In this document: one piece after another, positions 17,808 to 24,411 of the stretch
Numbering within the stretch: position 1 is the stretch's first letter
Layout: each line of letters begins with the position of its first letter
Source of the DNA: Phycisphaerales bacterium
GTDB lineage: Bacteria; Planctomycetota; Phycisphaerae; Phycisphaerales; UBA1924
Direction of reading: 5' to 3'
NCBI GenBank assembly: GCA_020850415.1
Contig: JADZER010000050.1
Coordinates: 52,036-116,035 of the forward strand
DNA: 64,000 nucleotides
Translations under genes and position numbers: made by a program
The notes under the pieces: generated by a model
What the model saw: only the letters and a program-made list of their open reading frames with translations
The model's database searches: none
What the model was told of the DNA's origin: nothing

Positions 17808-19412
17808 TCAATCGCCGGCGTCGGGCCGGAGGTCGGCCCAGGTCAGCCCGAACCGGGCGAGGTACTTGCGGAGGCGGTCGGCGTCGTTGGTGGAGGTCCG
17901 GCGGACGCGCGAGGCGGCGAAGAGGGCGCGCCCCGCGTCGGAGAGCGACCGGGCGCGCCGGCAGACGCCGACGACCGCCTCGAGCTGGAGGCGGTCGAAG
18001 AGGTCGATCTCGTCGAGCGCCGCCCCGTGGAGCAGGGCCGAGAGATCTGGGCCGGCATCGGTGCGTCCGGCCCAGAGCGACCGGAGGCGCGCGACCTCCT
18101 CGGCCACGATCTCCTGGGTGATCCGCCCGCCCGGGGCGAGCGTGGCCATGCGGGTGAGCGCGGCGTTGAGATCGCGGAAGTTGCCGGGCCAGGCGGCCTC
18201 GGGGGAGGTGGCGAACCTGAGGAAGTCGCGCCGGGCCTCGCGGCTGAACCGCACGAGCTGGTTGCGGGAGCGCGCGAACGCCTCGAGCTCGAAATCGAGG
18301 TTGGGCTCGATGTCCTCGGGGCGGTCGCGCAGGGCGGGGAGATCAAAGGTCCAGAGATTGATACGGGCGAGCAGGTCCTCGCGGAACGCGCCCTCGCGGA
18401 CCCGGGCGGCCAGGTTGCGGTTGGTGCCGGCGACGAGCTGGAAGTCGCTCGATACCTCGGTGTCGGCCCCGAGGGGGAAGAACCGCTTGTGTTCGAGGGC
18501 GCGGAGGAGCATCGCCTGCTCGTCGGGGCCGAGTTCGCCGATCTCGTCGAGGAAGAGCATGCCGTCGTGGGCGGCGCGGAGCAGGCCGGACCGGTCGGCG
18601 GTGGCGCCGGTGAAGGCGCCCTTGCGGTGGCCGAAGAGGGCCGACATGGCGCCGTCGCCGCGGAGGGTGGCGCAGTTGACCTCGACGAACGCTCCGGACA
18701 CGAGCCGGCGGTGGCGCCGGGTCTCGTAGATCCGCCCTGCCAGGCGGGTCTTCCCGGCGCCGGTGGGGCCGGTGATGAGGATGGGATCCGTGGTGCGGAG
18801 GGCGACATGCTCGATGCGCTCGATGAGCCGGTTGAAGGCGGGGTTCCGGGTCTCGATGCCGGACTTGAGGCTGGCGACGGCGTCGCGGTGCTCGCGCTCG
18901 AAGCGGGCGGCGAGGCGGTCGTACTTTGAGAGGTCGAGGTCGATGATCTGGTACCCGCCGGCCCCGTCGGTCGCGCGCCTGGGTGGTGAGGTCTGGATGA
19001 GCCGGGCGGGGAGGTAGCGGGCCTCGGTGAGGAGGAAGCTGCAGATCTGGGCCACATGCGTGCCGGTGGTGATGTGGATGAGGTAGTCCTCGGCCTCGGG
19101 GTCGAAGGGGTAACCGGCCGCGAAGTCGTGCAGCGCGCCGTAGACCTCGCCGAAGTCCCACGGGTCGCGCAGCTCGAACTCGTGGCGGACGACGGTGGTT
19201 TCGGGCGAGACCGAGGCGATGTCGGCGGCGACCGTTTCGGCGAGGGAGGTCGCGCGTCGGTTGTGGAGGAGCTCGAGGCGGGAGATCAGCAGGTCGGGGT
19301 GCTGGCCGAGGGAGACGGTCGGGCGCCAGCGGGCCCAGCGGTTGGGGCCCTTGCCGGTGTCGAGGGTGGTGCCGAGGAGGCCGAGGACGACGATGGGCTT
19401 GGTGGTGGGCAT
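17808..19412 (-). CDS. rtcR: RtcR, sigma-54-dependent activator of RNA repair genes
   Basis: The 534-residue protein has the RtcR order of domains. The N-terminal ~185 residues are the RtcR sensor (CARF-related fold), with VVLGLLGTTLDTGKGPNRW, the ligand-pocket-like HITTGTHVAQICSFLLTEAR and LIQTSPPR. The AAA+ domain follows, with Walker A GPTGAGKT (~residue 212), the sigma-54-contacting loop GAFTGA (~264), Walker B MLFLDEIGEL and GTNRNL. It ends in a helical DNA-binding region. In enterobacteria RtcR is switched on by damaged RNA ends and activates the rtcBA operon from a sigma-54 promoter. Here it is divergent from ro60, with such a promoter in the intergenic region, so the same circuit is expected. 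Confidence 0.93.
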   Translation of the reverse strand: MPTTKPIVVLGLLGTTLDTGKGPNRWARWRPTVSLGQHPDLLISRLELLHNRRATSLAETVAADIASVSPETTVVRHEFELRDPWDFGEVYGALHDFAAGYPFDPEAEDYLIHITTGTHVAQICSFLLTEARYLPARLIQTSPPRRATDGAGGYQIIDLDLSKYDRLAARFEREHRDAVASLKSGIETRNPAFNRLIERIEHVALRTTDPILITGPTGAGKTRLAGRIYETRRHRRLVSGAFVEVNCATLRGDGAMSALFGHRKGAFTGATADRSGLLRAAHDGMLFLDEIGELGPDEQAMLLRALEHKRFFPLGADTEVSSDFQLVAGTNRNLAARVREGAFREDLLARINLWTFDLPALRDRPEDIEPNLDFELEAFARSRNQLVRFSREARRDFLRFATSPEAAWPGNFRDLNAALTRMATLAPGGRITQEIVAEEVARLRSLWAGRTDAGPDLSALLHGAALDEIDLFDRLQLEAVVGVCRRARSLSDAGRALFAASRVRRTSTNDADRLRKYLARFGLTWADLRPDAGD

Positions 19413-19580
19413 GGATGGCGTCTAGATGATAGCTTTGAATCTCAAGCACGATACCACAATATCGTCACGCGGCGGTGGCTCGGGGCGAGTCCGTGGGCGA
19501 GTCAGGGTAGAAAGCCGCTAAGTCCAGCATTTGCAGGTAGTTACGGACATGGTGCTCTTTGGGGTGGCCTCGCTCGAGCC

Positions 19581-19598
19581 TTGGCACGCGATATGCAT
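19581..19598 (+). promoter_or_regulatory. sigma-54 (-24/-12) promoter of the ro60-rtcBA operon
   Basis: The sequence TTGGCACGCGATATGCAT matches the sigma-54 consensus: GG and GC elements separated by exactly ten bases, with a full TTGGCACG -24 box and ATGCAT at -12. It lies 46 nt before the ro60 start codon and downstream of the divergent sigma-54 activator gene rtcR. Upstream activator sites for RtcR would be expected between 19413 and 19560. Confidence 0.85.
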
Positions 19599-19643
19599 TC
19601 CCCCTCGGCGCCCCGGGAGTGTCTCCCGGCAAGGAGCCGAGCG

Positions 19644-21221
19644 ATGGCGAACAAGCTGCTCTTCAGGTCAACGCGCGGTCGGCTGAGCCCGGCGCCCGAC
19701 ACCCGCAACAGCGCGGGCGGCGCGGCCTATCGCATGAGCGCCGAGCACGCCCTCGCGCAGCTCGCGGCGACGGGGTGCCTCAACTCGACCTTCTACGCCT
19801 CGGCCGGCGACCAGCTTGACACCGTGCTCTCGCTGTGCGGCCGGTGCGAGCCGGAGTTCGTGGCGCGGACCGCGCTCTACTGCCGGCGCCGCGGCCAGAT
19901 GAAGGACTTGCCGGCGCTCCTGTGCGCGGCCCTGTCGGTGCTCTCGCCGGGCCTGATGGCCGAGGTCTTCGACCGGGTCATCGACTCGCCGAAGATGCTC
20001 CGCAACTTCGTGCAGGTGGTGCGGTCGGGCGTGGTTGCCCGCAAGTCGCTCGGCTCGCTGCCCAAGCGTCTGGTGCGCGACTGGCTCGACGCCCGCACCG
20101 ACGAGGCGGTCTTCTTCGCGTCGGTCGGCAACAGCCCGTCGGTCGCGGACATCGTGCGGATGGTTCATCCCAAGCCGCGGACGGCGGGCCGGGAGGCGCT
20201 GTACGGGTATCTGCTCGGGCGCGAGCACGACGCCTCGGCGTTGGCGCCGATCGTGCGCGAGTTCGAGGCGTACAAGGCCGCGGTGATCGCGGGCGAGCGG
20301 CCCCGGCAGGTGCCCGATGTGCCGTTCCAGATGCTCACGGCGCTGCCGCTGGACGCGGAGGCCTGGAAGCAGATCGCGCTCCGCGGCTCGTGGCAGGTGA
20401 CGAGGCAGAACCTCAACACCTACGCCCGCCACGGCGTGCTGACCGATGAGCGCGTTGCCCGCGCGATCGCCAAGACGCTGGCGGACGGCGCGGAGATCGA
20501 GCGGGCGCGGGCGTTCCCGTACCAGGTGCTCACGGCCTGGAGCATGGCGGGCGACGGCGTGCCGCGGGTCATCCGTACCGCGCTCGAGGCGGCCCTGCGG
20601 GTCTCGCTCCGTGCCGTCCCCAAGCTCGACGGCCGGGTGTTCGTGCTCGTCGATGTGTCGGGCTCGATGCACTCGCCCGTGACGGGGCACCGGGCCGGGT
20701 CGACGAGCAAGGTCCGGTGTCTCGATGTCGCGGGGCTGGTCGCGGCGGCGGTGCTGGGGCGCAACGCGGACGCGGAGGTCATCGCCTTCAACGACGCCGT
20801 CGTGCCCTGCCGGCTGAACCCACGGGACACGGTGACGACCAACGCCGAGAAGCTCGCGGCCCTGCCGCCGGGCGGGACCAACTGCTCGGCGCCGCTGCGG
20901 GAGATGAACCGGCGTGGGGTCGGGGCGGACATGGTGATCTTCGTCTCGGACTCCGAGTCGTGGATGGACACCTCGCCCCACTCGTGGCGTCGCGGGACCG
21001 AGACGCTTCGGGAGTGGGAGGCGCTGCGCCAGCGGTGCCCGCGAGCCAGGCTCGTGTGCATCGACCTGCAGCCGAACACCACGACTCAGGCCCCCGACCG
21101 GGAGGACATCCTCAACATCGGCGGCTTCTCTGATGCGGTGTTCGAGGTGGTCGGTCGGTTCGCCCGCGAGGGGAACCGGGCGCAGCACTGGGTGGATGTG
21201 ATCAACGCCGAGTCGATCTAG
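19644..21221 (+). CDS. rsr: Ro60 ortholog (Rsr), TROVE-domain RNA-binding protein
   Basis: The 525-residue protein has a TROVE domain (residues ~1-330; HEAT-like helices such as LNSTFYASAGDQLDTVLSLC and KMLRNFVQVVRSGVVARKSLGS) and a C-terminal von Willebrand A domain. The latter has an intact metal site: VDVSGSM at ~335, the threonine in GGTNCSAPL and the aspartate in IFVSDSES. Ro60 proteins form a ring that binds misfolded RNA ends and Y RNAs and tethers RNases. The ATG at 19644 has AAGGAG eight bases upstream. It is the first gene of the sigma-54 operon. The expected Y-RNA partners are encoded immediately downstream, before rtcB. Confidence 0.93.
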   Translation: MANKLLFRSTRGRLSPAPDTRNSAGGAAYRMSAEHALAQLAATGCLNSTFYASAGDQLDTVLSLCGRCEPEFVARTALYCRRRGQMKDLPALLCAALSVLSPGLMAEVFDRVIDSPKMLRNFVQVVRSGVVARKSLGSLPKRLVRDWLDARTDEAVFFASVGNSPSVADIVRMVHPKPRTAGREALYGYLLGREHDASALAPIVREFEAYKAAVIAGERPRQVPDVPFQMLTALPLDAEAWKQIALRGSWQVTRQNLNTYARHGVLTDERVARAIAKTLADGAEIERARAFPYQVLTAWSMAGDGVPRVIRTALEAALRVSLRAVPKLDGRVFVLVDVSGSMHSPVTGHRAGSTSKVRCLDVAGLVAAAVLGRNADAEVIAFNDAVVPCRLNPRDTVTTNAEKLAALPPGGTNCSAPLREMNRRGVGADMVIFVSDSESWMDTSPHSWRRGTETLREWEALRQRCPRARLVCIDLQPNTTTQAPDREDILNIGGFSDAVFEVVGRFAREGNRAQHWVDVINAESI

Positions 21222-21251
21222 TCGGTCGGCGCGTGGAACGAAGCGGGACGG

Positions 21252-21283
21252 GCCGGCCCCGGGCACTCGGGCCCGGGGCCGGC
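21252..21283 (+). terminator. 13-bp stem-loop after ro60, possible attenuator or terminator
   Basis: GCCGGCCCCGGGC (21252-21264) pairs perfectly with GCCCGGGGCCGGC (21271-21283) across a six-base loop. No T-tract follows, so it may be an RNA processing or stability element that separates the ro60 mRNA from the downstream structured RNAs rather than a strong terminator. Confidence 0.5.
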
Positions 21284-21304
21284 AGGTCGGGAAGGAGCGT
21301 GCAC

Positions 21305-21390
21305 GGGAGGGATGGGGCCGGATGCAGCCGGGACTACAGGATGTAAACCTCAAAGGTCTCAGCGGATCACTTGCCGTCCCCATCCCTCTC
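21305..21390 (+). ncRNA. Y-RNA-like RNA 1, without tRNA-like module
   Basis: The ends pair over 13 positions (21305-21317 with 21378-21390, including GGGATGGGG/CCCCATCCC), then CGG/CCG after one mismatch. An internal loop follows with the 5' side ATGCAGCC (21322-21329) and a 3' side ending CTTG (21370-21373). Above it, GGGACT (21330-21335) pairs with GGTCTC (21355-21360). The apex is a short loop with a possible AGG/CCT hairpin instead of a tRNA mimic. The same loop motifs and stem recur in the next two elements, which argues for shared Ro60 binding. The assignment as a Y RNA is inferred from fold, location after ro60 and the repeated motifs. Confidence 0.65.
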
Positions 21391-21403
21391 GTTTCAGAAA
21401 GTC

Positions 21404-21567
21404 GGCACGCCACGACGAATGCCGGTGGGAGTACAGGTTTGGCAAGGCGGCGGCAAAGCCCGCTCGCCCAGCGGGTTCGAGTCCCGCACGCAGCCACGGC
21501 TGCGTCCACTTGGTGAAGGAGCAATCCGACACCGTTCTCTCGCCTCTCTTGTCGTCTTGGGTGTGCC
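21404..21567 (+). ncRNA. Y-RNA-like RNA 2 with permuted tRNA mimic and an extra hairpin
   Basis: The lower stem pairs 21404-21418 (GGCAC, CCA, GACGA) with 21552-21567 (TCGTC, TGG, GTGCC). The internal loop has 5' side ATGCCGGT (21419-21426) and a 3' side ending CTTG (21548-21551). GGGAG (21427-21431) pairs with CTCTC (21537-21541). An extra GC hairpin (21446-21468) precedes a perfect T-arm, GCGGG-TTCGAGT-CCCGC (21471-21487). The T-arm runs into ACGCAGCC (21488-21495), which folds back on GGCTGCGT (21498-21505) as a capped acceptor stem, followed by a D-arm-like loop with TTGGTGAA. The order T-arm, acceptor, D-arm is the permuted tRNA mimic I recall for bacterial YrlA RNAs. GACGAATG in the lower stem resembles the conserved Y-RNA Ro-binding core. 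Confidence 0.75.
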
Positions 21568-21578
21568 GCACAGATCAG

Positions 21579-21702
21579 GGCCGGTGAATGCAGATGGGAC
21601 TACATTGTCGCGGGTTCGAATCCCGTCCGCTCCGTTTGAGGGAATCCCGGGGCGGTAGCTCAGCTGGCAGAGCATGAGTCTCGTCACTACTTGTCACCGG
21701 CC
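21579..21702 (+). ncRNA. Y-RNA-like RNA 3 with a near-perfect permuted tRNA mimic
   Basis: GGCCGGTGA (21579-21587) pairs perfectly with TCACCGGCC (21694-21702). The internal loop is ATGCAGAT (21588-21595) opposite a strand ending CTTG (21690-21693). GGGACT plus CAT (21596-21605, one bulged A) pairs with ATGAGTCTC (21674-21682). The stem is topped by a T-arm GCGGG-TTCGAAT-CCCGT (21610-21626), the acceptor strand CCGCTCC (21627-21633), a 15-nt cap, the matching acceptor strand GGGGCGG (21649-21655), TA, and a canonical D-arm GCTC-AGCTGGCA-GAGC (21658-21673). The acceptor pairs at all seven positions with one G-T wobble. The tRNA elbow is therefore complete, but the two halves are in reversed order and the anticodon arm is replaced by the Ro-binding stem. 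Confidence 0.8.
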
Positions 21703-21709
21703 GCTCTTT

Positions 21710-21781
21710 CACCCCGCGGCGCGAGGCAGCGCCGGCGCGCGACGGGCGCGGGGGTTACGGGTTCGAATCCCGCCGGGGTGG
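21710..21781 (+). ncRNA. tRNA-like element in normal order, without a usable anticodon
   Basis: CACCCCG (21710-21716) pairs at all seven positions with CGGGGTG (21774-21780), followed by a G discriminator. A D-arm-like hairpin GGCGC-GAGGCA-GCGCC, an anticodon-arm-like hairpin CGCGC-GACGG-GCGCG and a T-arm ACGGG-TTCGAAT-CCCGC (one A-C mismatch) complete a cloverleaf of tRNA size. The anticodon-like loop is too short and lacks U33, so I do not call it a decoding tRNA. It ends 33 nt before the rtcB start. It could be a decoy, a substrate or sensor RNA of the repair system, an RNA-processing signal, or a decayed tRNA. Confidence 0.55.
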
Positions 21782-21814
21782 TTCCAGGTAGCATGTGTTT
21801 CTGAGGAGTTGGTG

Positions 21815-23317
21815 ATGACCGACCACGCGACGACGAGCCCGTTCATCGCCACCGGCGAGGCGACGGCGATCCTGCCGCTGCCCGGCGGCCGGCGCCCGGT
21901 GACCGTCATCGGCACCGAGGCGATCCGGGCGACCTTCGATGAGGGTTGCGTGGGCCAGGCGATCAACTCGGCGATGTCGCCGGGGGTGTCGCGTGTGGTG
22001 CTGAACCCCGACGCCCACATCGGCTACGGTGCCCCGGTCGGGTGCGTGATGGCGAGCCCCTCGCACATCTACCCCGGCCCGGTCGGGGTGGACATCAAGT
22101 GCTCGATGAGCCTGCTGGCGTTGGACCTCGACGAGAGCGCGGTCGCCGATCGCGGGACGCGCCGGGCGCTGATCGGGGCGGTGTGCGACCGCACGCCGAC
22201 GGGCACGGGGCGCGGGCAGCGCAGCGTTGGCAAGTCCCGTCCCGTCGACCGCGACCTGGGTGTCCGCGTCGTGACCGAGGGCGCGTCGCGCGGCGTGTGC
22301 GAGGCCCTGGGCATCCCTCCCGAGTGGGCGGATCGCTGCGAGGACTCGGCCCACACCGGGCACGACGGCACGGCGGACGCCCTGCGCGCCCGCCTCGAGC
22401 TGCTCCGGCGCGAGGGGCGCATCGCCGATCGGTTTACCGACAAGGTCCGCCAGCTCGGCAGCTACGGCGGAGGGAACCACTTCGGCGAGTGCGAGGTCGT
22501 CCGCGTGGATGATTCGGACCGCGCCCGCCGGGCGGCCGAAGTGTTCGGCCTGCGCGACCGCGGCGTGGCGTTCCTCTCGCACTGCGGCTCGCGCGGCTTC
22601 GGGCACGACCTGGCCGCGGGGCAGTTCAGGGCGATGCAGGGCTTCTTCGAGACCTGGGGGATCCCGCTCCCGGGCGGCGACCGGCAGATGGTGCACGCGC
22701 CGCTCGGCACCCCGGAGGCCGACGCGTACCTCGACGACATGGCGCTGGGGGCGAACTTCGCGACCGTGAACCACCTGCTCATCAACGCCCTGGTCCTGGA
22801 GGCGTTCCAGGAGGTGATCCCGGGTGCGTGCGGGCGGCTTGTGTACTTCATCAGCCACAACATCGCCCGGCAGGAGATCGTGGAAAACCGGCTCGAGTGG
22901 GTGCACCGCAAGGGCGCGACCCGCGCGTTCCCCGCGGGGCACCACGGGCTCAAGGGCACGCCGTTCGAGCAGACGGGCCACCCGATCCTGCTGCCGGGCA
23001 ACCCGCAGGCGGGCTCGGCGGTCATGGTGGCCGACGCGGGCGCGGAGCTCTCGTGCTACAGCGTGAACCACGGCGCCGGGCGGGCGCTCGGGCGCAAGGC
23101 CGCGGCCCGGGCTCTGGACCAGCGGGCGGTGGACGCGTCGTTCGACGAGCGCGACATCCTGACCAACTGCCGGCAGTACCCGATCGACGAGGCGCCGGAC
23201 GCGTACAAGGACTTTGACGAGGTGCTCCGCTCCGTGAAGGCGGCGGGTCTGGCCAGCGAGGTCGCGCGGCTCCACGCGCGGTTCGTGATCAAGGACGGCG
23301 ACAAGGCGGATGACTAG
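21815..23317 (+). CDS. rtcB: RtcB, 3'-phosphate/5'-hydroxyl RNA ligase
   Basis: RtcB seals RNA ends that carry 2',3'-cyclic phosphate or 3'-phosphate and 5'-OH, using GTP and manganese. The 500-residue protein has the metal-binding cysteine in GPVGVDIKCSM (Cys96), GSYGGGNHFGECEV (~218-223), SHCGSRGFGH, and the guanylylated histidine in NHGAGRALGRKAA (His419). The ATG at 21815 is preceded by GAGGAG at good spacing; an adjacent GTG at 21812 is possible. Longer upstream frames read through the structured RNA and are not coding. The gene is followed at once by rtcA, and both lie under the sigma-54 promoter of ro60. Confidence 0.95.
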   Translation: MTDHATTSPFIATGEATAILPLPGGRRPVTVIGTEAIRATFDEGCVGQAINSAMSPGVSRVVLNPDAHIGYGAPVGCVMASPSHIYPGPVGVDIKCSMSLLALDLDESAVADRGTRRALIGAVCDRTPTGTGRGQRSVGKSRPVDRDLGVRVVTEGASRGVCEALGIPPEWADRCEDSAHTGHDGTADALRARLELLRREGRIADRFTDKVRQLGSYGGGNHFGECEVVRVDDSDRARRAAEVFGLRDRGVAFLSHCGSRGFGHDLAAGQFRAMQGFFETWGIPLPGGDRQMVHAPLGTPEADAYLDDMALGANFATVNHLLINALVLEAFQEVIPGACGRLVYFISHNIARQEIVENRLEWVHRKGATRAFPAGHHGLKGTPFEQTGHPILLPGNPQAGSAVMVADAGAELSCYSVNHGAGRALGRKAAARALDQRAVDASFDERDILTNCRQYPIDEAPDAYKDFDEVLRSVKAAGLASEVARLHARFVIKDGDKADD

Positions 23318-23327
23318 GGGGCCGGCG

Positions 23328-24362
23328 ATGCGAGACAGCGAACTGATTGTCATCGACGGCTCGTTCGGCGAGGGCGGCGGGCAGATCCTGCGCAGCAGCC
23401 TCTCGCTCTCGATGGTCACCGGCCGGCCGTTCCGGATCGACAACATCCGGGCCGGGCGCGACAAGCCCGGGCTGCTGCGTCAGCACCTTACCGCCGTCCG
23501 CGCCGCGGCGGAGGTATGCGGCGCCGCGGTCGAGGGCGACGCGATCGGCTCGGGAGGCCTGCGGTTCTCGCCCGGGCCGATCCGGGGCGGTGAGTACGCG
23601 TTCTCGATCGGGACCGCCGGGAGCACGACGCTGGTGCTGCAGACGGTGCTCCCGGCGTTGCTGTGGGCGCCGAGCGCGTCGCGGGTGGTGATCGAGGGGG
23701 GCACGCACAACCCGCACGCGCCCACGGTCGAGTTCCTCGGGCGGGCGTTCCTCCCGATCCTGCGCGGCATGGGCGCCGCGGTGGAGCTGACGCTCGATCG
23801 GCACGGGTTCTACCCGGCCGGGGGCGGGCGCATCACGGCGATGATCGAGCCGGCGCCGGTGCTTCGCCCGCTCGAGCTCTCCACCCGCGGCGAGATCGTC
23901 TCGCGTGAGGCGGTCGCCACGGTCGCCGCCGTGCCCGGCGAGATCGCCAAGCGCGAGCTGCGGGTCGTGGCGGAGATGCTCGGCTGGGGGGCCGAGGCGG
24001 TGCGGATCTCCCAGCTCGAGCCGGGGCGAGGGCCCGGCAATCTCTTGACCATCACTCTGGCGAGCGAGCATGTGACGGAGGTGTTCACGAGCTTCGGCGT
24101 GCGGGGCGTCTCGGCGGAGGCGGTCGCGCGGGGCGCCGCCGAGCAGGTCCGGGAGTATCTCCGCTCCGGGGCGCCGGTGTGGGAGCACCTGGCCGATCAG
24201 CTCATCCTGCCGCTGGCGCTGGCCGGCGGGGGGAGGTTCGTGACCGGGCCGCTCTCCGCCCACGCACGAACCAACATCGCGGTAACGGAGAAGTTCCTCG
24301 ATATTCGAACCCGGGTATTAGATAGTTCGGGTGGCAATCAGTGTGTCGTGGTGGGCCCCTGA
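23328..24362 (+). CDS. rtcA: RtcA, RNA 3'-terminal phosphate cyclase
   Basis: RtcA uses ATP to turn an RNA 3'-phosphate into a 2',3'-cyclic phosphate, which RtcB can accept. The 344-residue protein starts with DGSFGEGGGQILRSSLSLS, the family hallmark, followed by RAGRDKPGLLRQHLTAV and IEGGTHNPHAPTVEFL. The C-terminal active-site histidine lies in GPLSAHARTNIAVTEKFL. The ATG at 23328 follows a G-rich stretch and matches the usual N-terminus; an ATG at 23310 overlapping the rtcB stop would add six residues. It is the last gene of the RNA-repair operon. Confidence 0.93.
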   Translation: MRDSELIVIDGSFGEGGGQILRSSLSLSMVTGRPFRIDNIRAGRDKPGLLRQHLTAVRAAAEVCGAAVEGDAIGSGGLRFSPGPIRGGEYAFSIGTAGSTTLVLQTVLPALLWAPSASRVVIEGGTHNPHAPTVEFLGRAFLPILRGMGAAVELTLDRHGFYPAGGGRITAMIEPAPVLRPLELSTRGEIVSREAVATVAAVPGEIAKRELRVVAEMLGWGAEAVRISQLEPGRGPGNLLTITLASEHVTEVFTSFGVRGVSAEAVARGAAEQVREYLRSGAPVWEHLADQLILPLALAGGGRFVTGPLSAHARTNIAVTEKFLDIRTRVLDSSGGNQCVVVGP

Positions 24363-24411
24363 CGCTCGGGTTGTGGCTCCCGTCGGGCGGTTGATGCGGT
24401 AGACTGGCGCC

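Noticed and set aside
21610..21673. A true permuted tRNA gene as in some archaea and algae
   Set aside because: There is no anticodon arm between the halves; the outer sequences pair into a Ro-binding-type stem instead, which fits a Y RNA better.
21312..21814. Short plus- and minus-strand frames in the ro60-rtcB gap, and an upstream extension of rtcB
   Set aside because: They translate the structured RNA elements and have no family sequence; RtcB homology starts at 21815.
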